From assembly GCA_031308135.1 (NCBI GenBank), contig JAHLJT010000631.1, positions 178,490,184 to 178,554,183 of the forward strand: a stretch of 64,000 bases of DNA, in the 5' to 3' direction. The translations under genes and the position numbers were made by a program. This document shows positions 1 to 11,008 of the stretch, in pieces (position 1 is the first letter of the stretch; every line of letters starts with the position of its first letter). The DNA is from Acheta domesticus (Eukaryota > Arthropoda > Insecta > Orthoptera > Gryllidae). The notes under the pieces are model-generated. The model was not told the origin of the DNA, ran no database searches, and saw only the letters and a list, made by a program, of their open reading frames with translations.

Positions 1-680
1 AAACAGCGTTTTATGTATTTATCGCATTTTTGTTATTCAGCCACTTTTGTTCTTGTTTTACTATTAAAAATGATATTGTCATAATTTTACATGTTACGTA
101 AGGATGTATTCATATATTTTCCAAATTTAAAGCTGTTTGTAATGAAGTATTTATATCTGTACATAAATCATTATATAGATTTATAAGATAAGTTAATTAA
201 ATTTATTTTGCAGAAGCAAAAATGCATATTGCCTATTACCTATTCATTTTCATCTTTGATGTAGAAATTGCAATAATTATACCTGCTATGTTTATTCAAA
301 CGTCATCTAGTCCATCCATAATTTACATTACATTACACGTCTCAAAATGTTATTATTAAATTATCTTTGTATGTTTAATACACCTTTTTAATACATGCAA
401 CACACTCGCATGTTCCTATACAGATGTATATTAACTTCGTAATAAACCCAGAAGAAACGAAGCATATATTTGTAGTACGTACACTCCAAACAAAAAATGT
501 GTTTACACAACTCATCAAATTAAACACACAGTCCCCTTACTCTCCTAGCAATGTTTTCACAGTGAGAACGAATAATGTTTTCATTATTGTAACTTTTTTA
601 CACAGATTTTTTATCACAAAGATAACAACGTGCGGACTGTTTTATTTGAGGGATGTGTTAGCAACAAGTAACGATAATTC
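1..680. other. AT-rich intergenic DNA, no feature seen
   Basis: Low-complexity AT-rich sequence. The only open frame (89 codons near 424-693) has ordinary AT-rich composition, no recognisable motif and runs into the GC-rich block that starts near 680. I see no gene here. Confidence 0.7.
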
Positions 681-2700
681 GCCAGACTGCTGACGGAGTT
701 TGAGGGCTGGGGGCTGGCGGGGAGGACCGGGGGTGAACGGGCGCTCGACCCCTCAGGCCGACCCCAATTAGCTGCATCAACAGAGCGAGCGCGGGGGCGG
801 GTCGGATGGACGGCCGGAGCGGCGGTCCTCCAGGGACAGGGAGGGGGCCAACGTGGGGACGGCCCCAGCCCGGCGCTCGCGCCGAGGTGCGATGCGAAGC
901 TGCGCGAAAAGAGCGAGAGAAGGAAGTGGAAGGGTGGGACGTCCCCGGCAAGAGCAGGGGCGGCCGCAGGCGAGGTGGATTGCAAACAGGGCTTGCTGGG
1001 GGGATCCGCGGTGCTGTACAGAAGGTCAAGGATTCACAACAAAGTAAAGAACGAAAACGAGAAATTACGGACGAAGGAGTGGAAAAGATAAAATTGGTCG
1101 AGTTAGACAAAAGAAAGGGGCAGAAAATTTTCAGGAATGATGAAGGGGCCGACCGTGACACGGCAGCATGGCCTGCCTGGGCGAGAAGAGAGATGCAAAG
1201 AACGGCAAATGAAGCGTGTGACGGAGGGTAGGGGAGCACGTCGGAGGGGATCGGCGCTTGTTATGGGAGGACCGGCGTGAATTGGCGTGAGACGAGGCGA
1301 TCGGGGGCGAGGCATTGCGGGGCCGAAGGAGCGAGAGAGGAAACACGCGTGCGGGCCAGAGCTGCACGAGGCGAGTGGAACGTGGGGGGGGGCAGTCGGC
1401 ACAGGGTGAGGGCGTGTGGATCGTCGTGACGCGAGGCGGGGCGTTGCGGGGCTGGAAGGAGAAAGGCGGGGAGGAACAGGAAGAAGTGAAGCGAATTGGG
1501 GCGGCGCCTTACGAGGTGACGCAAGGTGGGAAGGCACGGCGGGGCGGGGAGGGGTGGGGCGGGGCAGGCGAGGCGAGGCGAAGCGAGGCGGGATGGCGCG
1601 GGGCACTGTGTTCCGGGGTGAGGCAGTGAGGGTCGTGGCGACGCGAGGCAAACTGGCGCGAGACGGGAAAGAATGGGAGGAAGGAGTCGGGTCGGGACGG
1701 CGCGAGGCGGGGTGGACCAGTGCAGCTTGAGGCGAGACAAAGTGACACGGAGCGGAGCTGGGAAGTGCTAGGTAGGGGTAGATGGAGATAGGGTGGCGGG
1801 GGTGGCGTAGGACGGTGAGGGGCGGGGTGGGGTAGAGCGTGGGGAGGGGCGTGACGGGTCGTGTCGGCGCGTGGCGAGGTAGCGGAAAGCGGGGTAGAAC
1901 GGGTGAGGTTGATGCGACACTGAGCGGTACGGGCGAAGCTGGGTGGCACGAGGTGGGGTAGAACGGGACAGGGTGACGCGTGATAGACAGCGCCGGGTGG
2001 GGTAGAACGGGTCAGGTTGACAGACGCGACACTGAGGGATGCGGGGCAAATCTGGGTAGCACGAGGGGGTGAGACAGGTCAGGGTGACGTGTGACAGAGC
2101 GGTGCGGGGCGGGGTAGAACGGGACACGGTGACGCGCCACTGAGGGGCGCGGAGCAAAGCTGGGTGGCGCGAAGCGGGGTAGAACAGGTTAGGGTGAGGC
2201 GGAGACAGCAGCGCGGGGCGGCGCGATGGTGAGGTAGGAACGCAGGGCAGCCTGGCACGGGGCGGCGGCGGGGGGGGGTGGGGTGGGGCCGGGGCGGTGT
2301 CGTGAGCCCCGAGGCGCGGGGCGGCGGCCTGCGGCGCTGCGGAGCGAGCGACAGAAAGCGCCCGCCAGCAAATTGGATTCGGTGGCGGTACACGCCGCCC
2401 CGGCGACGCCGGCCTTTCGCCCCCGCCCTTCGCGTCCTCGCCCGCCGCGCGCCTCGCCTCGCTCCGCCCTGCCCCGCCCCCCCCACGGCTCCTCGCTCCG
2501 CTCCGGGCCGCGCTGCCGCGCCCGCCCTGGGCACTGCGCAAATTCGCTGCCGAGGGCACAGGTGCGTGCGCCATGCGCGGGCGGCGCGGGTCCCAAATGA
2601 ACGGGCAGGCAAAAAAACGAGCGGTGAGGAAGAGAGGGGGCGCGTTTTTTAGTTCGCTTACGACGGCCCCCGCGGTTGGCGCCGGGATCCATCCACTCTC
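680..2700. other. Large GC-rich / CpG-rich island with strong G-over-C asymmetry
   Basis: Composition switches abruptly from AT-rich to GC-rich with many CpG dinucleotides, and returns to AT-rich near 2700. From about 700 to 2300 the + strand is markedly G- and purine-rich. From about 2340 to 2700 it is balanced and looks like a classical CpG island. Overlapping open frames on both strands encode only Pro/Arg/Ala/Ser-rich low-complexity peptides, as expected from composition, so I call none as a gene. It may be a promoter or first-exon region of an unseen gene; transcription direction cannot be read from the sequence. Confidence 0.6.
1220..2230. repeat. Degenerate G-rich minisatellite-like array
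   Basis: Short words recur at irregular spacing. GGGGTAGAACGG or a close variant occurs near 1891, 1952, 1998, 2111 and 2177. CACTGAGNGGTGCGGGGC-like and AAGCTGGGTGGCNCGAG-like words lie between them. Upstream, GCGAGGCGGGGCGTTGCGGGG-type words recur near 1290, 1430 and 1580. Unit spacing is about 46-66 bp, or twice that. The periodicity creates long minus-strand frames rich in Ser, Pro, Arg and Thr that should not be read as proteins. Confidence 0.6.
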
Positions 2701-5700
2701 TGGATAGTGTTGCTTTGAAGGAGTGTCGATGATTCCATCATTCTGACTGAGGCTTTTGAACTTGGTTTGCTGTAGGGAAATGGACGATCGATCTGTGAGA
2801 ATATTGTGTTTATAAATTATGTCTCTACGTCAATTTTTAGAGGCTCTTTAAAAATTGCATTTAGTTTATCATGAAATTCAAGTAACATTTTAAATAATGT
2901 TCAGATTTCATTTTAACTTAATGGCATATCCTTCTAGTTTTTTTTGAAAATCCATACGGTTATAATTTTCTATTTTGTTTTTCATAGGCCAGAAAATATA
3001 TTATAGTTTATTAAAAAAACATTATTAGAAAACGAACTGTATGTTATCAAACATGATAACTGTGTATATGGTGTGAAAAAAGGTAATATTATTAAAAAGA
3101 GAAATAACGAAAATGTTATGGATAGACGTATTACAATACGTGAAAAATCTCTTTATCCAAAAAACAATAGAAACTTCCCGCAACGACACTCTGTCAATGA
3201 CATTTGACTTAATCACTGTATTTAAGCGTTTCCTGCCATCTTTGGGACCTATCACAAACAGCAAATTCGACAGAAACGAATGGAGCTCGTACTTCTCGGT
3301 TTAAACGCAAGCTCTCTTTTTTACCTACGTAGTGTAAAAAGAGAAGCATTGTGCTCCTTGAAAAGCAAAACAAGCGCGTTAGCGCTCTGCTGACGGGACG
3401 CAAAACGTTTGCGTGCACAGGAGCGACGCGTGGTGATGTGCCGGGTGTTGCCTCGGCGCTGCGGCGGATGTAGCACGTCGAGAGGCAGCGTGGCTTGCGT
3501 CGACAGACTCGTGTGGGAGATAATGTTGAATGAAGGGCCGGGAGAATATGGAAGAACTGCATGGGGTGGGACACATATTTCTGAATGATAGAAAGGAAAA
3601 AAGGGACTGAAGAAAACCTTAAGAAGAATGCGCAGATAGTGTCAAACATCGGGAAAGGAACGGGTAGATAGGCGGTCGATTGGGCAATTCAAGAAGAATT
3701 ATGGACTGGCAAAGAATTCAAAAATAATAAAAAATTGAAATTATTACTGCTCATTAAAAAGTATTGGATTTCTGTTAATTTTTGGAACGTATTAATTTTC
3801 TTATCTAGAAATTGTTTTTTCATAATTTTAAAAACAGTTACGTCGAGAAGCATATAGCTGAAATATTTTCTACTCAAAGAAACATCTATTTTGAATATTT
3901 TAAATAATTTCAGTGACCTTTGAAGTGAGAACGGTGCAAAACATTCGATACGTACGACGCCAGTCATGTGGTCCTTTCGGCGACTAATGGACCTCTATCT
4001 CTAACGTGTTTTGGGCTTCTATTGCTGAACTGGGTTCTTAATTCTTACCCTTTTCGTTAGTTGCTCACCTGTAAGGGATCCGCATGGTATGTTTCAGTTC
4101 GAAGAACTTTAGTTTCACTTGCTTCAATCAAAAACATCCATGCCAAGAAAACGTGTAGTGTCTTTTTTGCGATGTATGAAATATGTTTTCAAAACAACAT
4201 GAGCAAAATGTATCTGCGCATAGCGACTAAAAAAGGAAATGTTTTCTATGCATGTGCGTTCTCACTCCCATATTGTTCTTGAACTCTCAAAGTTACGAAT
4301 GAAAATCTTTACACAAAGGATGCAAGTTGCAAATGTAGGAATTTTTTCTGAAATACCGTTCCCGACAGTAATGATGTTCTCAATTTGAAGTCTCTGCACA
4401 AGGGGAAAGTACTCATAGACTAAGCGTAATCTTAAAGAGAGAAAGTAATAACGTTTTCAACTCGCAGAGTGCACATACATTTCATACTTCCCTCGAGAAT
4501 ACTTCAGAAGTGTTAAATCAACGATTTCTGTGCTCGTTATTCACGTTTTATGAGTGTTAATGTGCATGAACGAAGAAGGAATGGCCTAGGTAAGCTTCGG
4601 AGTTTCTTTTCTGGAGTAATAAAACATGTTTAAGTAGTATTTCTTGTCACATAGATAATTCTTTGTACACAAGATGTACTCCATATCAGACGTACTAAAT
4701 CATGGTATATGCGACTGAAGAGAATAATTTATGTTTGCAATTTTATACCCTCTTTTATTTTAGGGTTTTCGGAAATAAATCAGATTTTACAACCAGCAGA
4801 AAAGATTTCTTACGCATTAGATACTCACAGAAACTTTTATATTGTTCTTAGTACTCTCTGTTAAATGGTTTTATCGGAAGTTTCGTACTTAATTCTACAG
4901 AATTATTCCAAAATGAATTGTTAACTTCATGAATTTTCCGTTTGTTGGGGGGGGGAGTATTATCGTTCATTCAAGATGTACTGTATTAAATCTCACACAA
5001 GCCTTGTAATTATTTGTGGTATAAAATTGTATCTTATAAAAAACCGGTGTCACTGAACGTAAATATTTCCAAAACAAATTAATAATTTTTCTGAATTTTA
5101 AGCATTTTTACTCAATAAAATACTCTGCAGGAGCTGGATCCCCTATTTACGAAATTACTTTCTTCATTTTTATGTTGGTGCATAGTTTTTGAACTAGTAC
5201 TTAAAAATTGAAATTATCAATAAATATATATTTCGTATATATTATAAAAATATTAGTCGTAAAAATTGAAAATTATCAATAAATGTTATAGATTTAGTAC
5301 AAATAAAATACATATTTACAACATTTTTTTTAAAATTTGGGACACTCGAATTGTTTCAGAAATGAATATACTAAACAAATATGACGTTGAACTCCGTAGA
5401 AGCAGCAGATATATTGTGACAATTCTTAATGCGTATTAATGATTATTAATTAACAATCAAGAAGCTATCAGCCACAAAATACTCGTGTTTAATCCATGAT
5501 ACATGGAGCCACTGAAGTTGGGATAAATGAGTCCAGAAACACGTGTATGGCTGTTCATTCATTATATTAAAATAACATTAATACGTTGTGGTTGATACTT
5601 TCTTCGAATATGACGTTAATACGTAAGTCAGAGAATAATAAATAACTAACTAAATTCAGAACTCAAAATAAGCCTGAGCAAGAATATTGCCGCAGAATAC

Positions 5701-5780
5701 CTGATGACATGAGAATTTAACATCTTGTCTTGACTCTGAAAAAGTCATACTAAGATTCGTCGACATTTCTCTCCAAACTG
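2700..5780. other. AT-rich intergenic DNA with one small GC patch
   Basis: Mostly featureless AT-rich sequence. A small CpG-containing patch lies at about 3370-3530. A short tandem duplication with a spacing of about 58 bp is visible near 5202-5229 and 5260-5290 (shared word AATTATCAATAAAT). No frame here has a recognisable domain. Confidence 0.6.
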
Positions 5781-6135
5781 AATCGATTCCCGGGGCCGCG
5801 AAGTCAAACAAAATGGAAGAAAAGAACGCAGGAGAAAGGTGGAAATTTCCAACCATAAGGAAGCCATCCGCTAGCAGACGACGTCATAAACATAGCTGGA
5901 AACAAAGGTTCCGCCGCGGCGACGCGAAGACAGCAGCCCTCGAGAGCCCAGGAAACGCACGGGAGCCATGGGGGGGAGGGGGAGGGGAAGGGGGATGTGG
6001 CGGGCGCAAAAAACAACGTGCGTACAGCGACGGTGCTGCTGGCGCGGCGCGGCGGCCGCGGGCGGGGACTGCGAATGAAAACGTTTTAAATAAAGAAGAG
6101 GCCGAAGCACACGCTTTCCCCAAGCGCGCGTCTCG
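5780..6135. other. Small CpG island
   Basis: A sharp GC rise with dense CpG (CCGCCGCGGCGACGCG near 5911; GGCGCGGCGCGGCGGCCGCG near 6041) is flanked by AT-rich DNA. A 108-codon + frame (5813-6139) crosses it, but it is compositional (Arg/Ala/Gly-rich) with no domain I recognise. It could be a promoter or first exon of a gene whose other exons are outside or too short to see. Confidence 0.5.
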
Positions 6136-6139
6136 CTGA

Positions 6140-8940
6140 ATATTATTTACTACTGCAACGGGTTACTCGGAGTAAGAGGATATTCCGTTGCACGAAGATT
6201 GGTTTCAATGCCATTGTTACAGCGCAACTGTAGTGGAATGAATTAATTCATGGAAGAAAAGTCTGTGCGTGGTAGGCGAGCAAAATGTGTTGTGCAAAAT
6301 GAAGAAAATACTGAGATTAATATTTGACTTGAAAAAATATTCACCCTGTTTAAAATTACTTTTCTATACAAAAATCAATCTCACTGTGTTGAATTTTTCT
6401 TGTAACTCTTGATTAATCAACACTCGACTAATTATTAATTCGATTCAGAATTGTGTAATTTTATATTGTTTCTAGAAATAATGCTGTAAATGATTAAGGT
6501 AATGTTCCTTTATGGATTTTCGAAATTTTCTTTTTATTTACCAAAGGCCATGATGACCTTCGTGCAAGTTCTTTTATTTGTAATGACTTACTTTATCTTT
6601 CTAGTAGTGATACTTTCTAGGATTTTCGCAATCTTCCCGGATGTCAAGTACACTTCACTAGAAGAAGCTACAAGATAGCAAGACAGTCATATCTGAAAAA
6701 TAGTTTTTTTTAGTAAGAGAAGAAATGTGTGTAGATAATATAATAAACTTACTGACAGAAATGTCATCAAGATACTTCAGGAAATAGCCGGTTTATATAA
6801 TAAAACATTTTGTATTTTTAGCCAAAATAAATGACTCTTTACTTACATAGTATGAGACAAAATGACACTTTTTAAAACAGTTCTCCTTAGCGAATGTTTC
6901 CTTTCTGATAAGGTTTAGTTCATCTCTACTCTCCTTAATTTCTCGTATTGTAGATATCTCTAAATCTTTAAGCTATTTGTCTTATCACTCTACTTAAAAC
7001 ACGATATGTTTAGTATCATCAGATAAAACTGCCCAAAACTAAGTATGTTGTGATAACTCGATAAAAGGTGAGTGTATTTTTGGCGGTATTACAATGAAAA
7101 AAGTCATGGTTACATTTCGCTCCATATTGTTTAATACTTATACACTAGCAGTGACTGGTTTCGTCAAGTCTCTAAAGTTCTGTCAGAATGAAATGTGCAG
7201 ATATCTCCAACTTTCTAGCCACTAATAATCTTTTTGACAGATAGTTTTGTAATTCTGGCAAATGTCAGAGCGTAGAAACGTATGATGACTTGGGTGTGAA
7301 ATGGAAGTTTATCCTAAAGAAGTGTTCACCGTAACCTACTAATAAGATTAGTAGAAGATAACGGATACAATATGTATGTCGATTTTCAATGCTTTGCGAG
7401 ATAATGAACGGAAGAAACTACAAGAAAGTTGAGAGAAGTTATTGGTGACATTGCATGACGGACCAGCAAGTGAGTGTTCCAACAAACAAGCTGCTCACTA
7501 TAATTTATTTTATTTTACAAAAGCTCATCGCATTATGACTAAGCAATTCGTACGATTATTCTATTATTTTTATTCTTAATTACGAAATACGTTCGGCTCA
7601 TATGGGCCATATAATTCCTACAAATGCATGCAGCAGCGGTGCAAAGTGTGATCGCACTGTTTCCAGGAAGCGCTCACAGATGTAAACGTTCGGAATGTTC
7701 CAGGCCATTTGTTAATTCATTTGTACAATATATGCCATAAACCTCACAATTCAAAAACACTTTTTTAACGACGCAATATATTAATCTGTTATTTGCAATC
7801 TGCTTAATTTCAATCTAAGAATTCATTATTTAGTCACTCGCTGCCATTTTGTCGAACGCCCTCCAGCGCGCGAAATATTACCCCATCTCGGCTACTTCGT
7901 AGTCACCTCTGTCGAGCCAAAAATTTTGTCACGCGCGGACGTGCAGACGAACAATGCTCTAGCCCCTTTGCATTTCTTTTCTGCAATACAATCTTAAATT
8001 CACAAACTTTTCTTTCCTACAAATGCTAAAATGTGCAATGTGTTTTAAAGTGTACTGTAGCCTGTTACTACCAGCCTAATTGTTCATTATGAACGTATTA
8101 AGCAACTATTTGTACTTCTTACAAGCAACGGCTATAAGTATAATCTCTATGTTTGCTGCATCTGTGCTACGTATTGTTACAACATTCAATTACTTGTGCA
8201 GAACTGACATTGATTCAAACATTATTTTGATAAGGGTGAGTGAATTCAACTATAAACAGTTTCTAAACTGTATGCGTGCTTGACAACTGCGAATCACAAA
8301 ACAGCACTTCTATTCCAACAATATTGCTTGGGTGATTCCGTGCAGGTGATAACATTCTCAATCTTAGCTGTGACCAACTATTAACCAGCGGTCGAACTTG
8401 TTTGTGGTTCATCAATCATCTTCTTCATTCATGACGAGACACATCACATCGGCGTAATGTATTGTGTTATTTTTTGTGCATTTTTTCATCCTCATACTAA
8501 TTACTAAATTTTTCTCAACAATCAAGACGTACTGTCCCCCCTTCTAGTGTGTGTTCAGTAATTTAATATATGCATTAACTTCTTGTGTTGACTGATTCTT
8601 TCTGAGTGATAGTGACAGCACCTGAGTAATTCATTTTCAGGAACGGAAGACTATTAGTTTGCTCAAATTCTACTAGTGGTCATCTACTCGGGTTTCTAGA
8701 AGATGTTAGAGTGGTGTGTAAAATAGATCACGCCCTAATTGATTCACGGTTCACTAATTACAAACACACCTCCTTCGACAGTAATCATTCGCTACGTATC
8801 TTTTTACAAATGAACATACTTCAGAAGAGTAAGCATACAGGTAAATCCGGAAAACGTGTTCGTTTCTAAAGAGAACAGATATACTCGCCAACTCAGAGCG
8901 GTGCGTTGGAGTGACAAACTTAACTAACGCCTCATCCACT
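6140..8940. other. AT-rich intergenic DNA, no feature seen
   Basis: No recognisable gene, repeat or RNA. A 62-codon hydrophobic + frame at 6490-6678 contains a Phe/Leu/Val-rich stretch resembling a membrane segment, but AT-rich DNA produces such stretches by chance. A modest CpG cluster lies at about 7850-7960. Confidence 0.6.
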
Positions 8941-9660
8941 TGTGGAGGAGGACAGCGCCGCGCTCTCTACCTCGCACACGCACTCGCGTCCCACGCCTCA
9001 CTGCGCTTTTGCCCGCGAATTTTCGAGTTGCAAACTTCACCTAGCATCTAATCTGCCTCTGTAATGCTCCTCCCCGCCCCATCCCACGTCACCCCGTCAC
9101 ACCTTCCCTCTCTATTCCATCCCACCTTGCCCCAATATCTTTGCCACACCCGCTTAACCCCATCCCTAGCACTGTTTGTTCAATTCACACTCACTCCAAA
9201 CATACCAACCCACTCTTTCACACGCGACCCTCACTTACTCGCTCTGCCTCGCTACTTTGCCTCGCCCATACTTCACCTCCCCCACTATTCTCACCATCCC
9301 TTTCCTGTGTAGTATTTCCACATACTTTGGCGCCCTAACCCACCGACCCAGTTTTTGCGTCGTTTTGCTCCGTGCAATCGCGTTCTATTCCTTGTTGCCC
9401 CTCCGTAGCCCTTTACACATCCACTCTACACTTTCCTGCCTTCTCTTCTCGCTTCCCCCTTTACCCCCTCCACTTCACACTTTCCTTCCCTCAATTCTCG
9501 CCTCACCCTAACCCTTCCACCTCTACACTTTCCTCTGCCCTCATTCTCGCCTTCTCCTTACCCCTTCACTCCACACTTTCCTTCCCTTACTTTCTCGCTT
9601 CCCCCTTATACCCTCCAGTACACACTTTCCTGCCCTCACTTCTCGCCTCCTCGCCATGAC
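8940..9660. other. Pyrimidine-rich tract on + strand (CpG-rich at left end)
   Basis: A short CpG-rich block (8950-9020) is followed by about 600 bp made almost wholly of C, T and some A on the + strand. Words such as CACTTTCCTNCCCTCA and TTCTCGCCTC recur from about 9425 to 9650 at intervals of roughly 50-60 bp, indicating a decayed tandem repeat. Open frames here encode Ser/Pro/Leu/His low-complexity peptides only. Confidence 0.55.
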
Positions 9661-9972
9661 CCACGCCTCGCCGCTCCCCGGCGAACTGAACACAAACCCG
9701 CGCAGCCGGTGGAGCACAAAGATATCAAAGTTAACATTCCGCTATCTGGAAGCTCCTCGGACAAGTTGCCGCGAAGGCTGCGGGCGCGGGATCAGGCTCA
9801 GCCGGAAGCGTGGAGTTTCTCCGAGTTTGCCCCGGCGAACTCGTTGATCGGCGTTGTTTGCGAGGGGTGCCGCCAGAAATACGGAGGTCGCTGCAGTAGC
9901 GGGAGACTTATCCCTCATTACCTTTGGGAGAGTTCACGACGCGCAGGGGCCCGCAGTTTCACTACTTGAGAA
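9660..9972. other. CpG island next to the pyrimidine tract
   Basis: Balanced GC-rich sequence with many CpGs and less repetitive than its neighbours. Two overlapping + frames (63 and 86 codons) cross it with no recognised motif. Its higher complexity suggests conserved regulatory or 5' exon sequence of a real gene, but nothing in the window proves that. Confidence 0.4.
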
Positions 9973-9976
9973 TATG

Positions 9977-9978
<2 letters not shown>

Positions 9979-10022
<44 letters not shown>
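9979..10022. repeat. (TA)n microsatellite
   Basis: About 22 perfect AT dinucleotides directly follow the island. Confidence 0.95.
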
Positions 10023-10025
<3 letters not shown>

Positions 10026-10550
10026 CAAAACTCGGGGACCGTTCACCGTTGGACCGATCTGCATGGAAGTTGGCATTTTTATGTGTTTTTACCCAGAAGG
10101 TTTAGGTATTATTAATTCTGTTGTAACTCCACTACATGTCACTGTAGAACAAAACTAAATATTCACGTCAAATACAACATACCGCACACTTGCCAGCATT
10201 TTGAATCTATATCTTTAAATAACCCCTAAACAAAGCGTTCTGGGGCCTTAAAAACTAAAATTTGAGGTCTCAGGCCTCAAAGAAACGTTTTTCACACCGT
10301 CATCTACAAAATGAGCTCTTCTTGAAAATTCTATTACATTTTTGCTGGTACGGCGCTTCCCGATATTACCTTACCTTCTCAGAGACGTGCAGAATTTGCA
10401 AGTAAATGTGAATGAGAGGGACACAGAGTGACAGAGACACCAGAGATAGACAGACAGGGACAGGGTGAGGGAGGGAGAGACAGTGGGAAAGGGAGATGGG
10501 AGGGGAAAGAGGGAGATTAAGGGCAGAACAACGTCTGCCGGGTTTTCCTA
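10023..10550. other. Intergenic DNA with a purine (GA) tract
   Basis: No gene seen. From about 10405 to 10525 the + strand is almost pure purine, with GAGAGACAG- and GGGAGG-type words. Confidence 0.6.
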
Positions 10551-10558
10551 GTAAATTA

Positions 10559-11001
10559 TTAAATGAGACCGGTTGGTTTTGGCTCTGATCCAGGAATGTT
10601 GCTGTCTCTGCAGCGACACTGGGTGAGGTTCGAGTCCCGATGCTGGCGGATTTTTGACACTAGGTGGAATTCAGCTGCTTTTTTGAGTAGAAAAACTCTA
10701 GCGGCTGACTGCTCTGATAGTATTTCATTGTTCCTCCTACCAATACCACCGAGTGAGTACCAGGACAGCACTCCAATAAACGGATCACTATTAGCGCGCA
10801 ATCTTTCCTTCCTCAACCTTGTATTTTTGTCTATCCTTTCACACATACACATCCACACCCTTACGTGTTACTACACTACTACACATTTCGGGAGACCAGC
10901 GGTTGAGGAACTCCGCCACCTCCCGCCAAAAAAGAAAAAGTACTACGCTAATGAGATTAAAGACCTTAGAAGTTGTTCTCGCAGACTCAATCAAACCTTA
11001 A
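10559..11001 (+). mobile_element. tRNA-derived SINE, family 1 (diverged copy)
   Basis: A B-box-like word GGTTCGAGTCCC lies at about 10626. It is followed by the body shared with the copies at 30.8 and 34.2 kb: the word CTCTAGCGGCTGACTGCTCT, a GCGCGCAATCTTTCC segment, a TCTCCCGNNATG-like segment (read on the complement), and a tail resembling GATTAATGACCTTAGCAGTTG near 10953-10978. The 7-mer TAAATTA occurs at both ends (about 10552-10558 and 11002-11008) and could be a target-site duplication. Family assignment rests on internal comparison within this window. Confidence 0.75.
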
Positions 11002-11008
11002 TAAATTA

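Noticed and set aside
1768..2574. 268-codon minus-strand Ser/Pro/Arg-rich frame
   Set aside because: It is produced by GC-rich, stop-poor, minisatellite-like DNA; periodic words explain the peptide, and several competing frames are open.
6490..6678. Small membrane protein gene
   Set aside because: The hydrophobic 62-codon frame has AT-rich composition typical of random frames and no supporting context.
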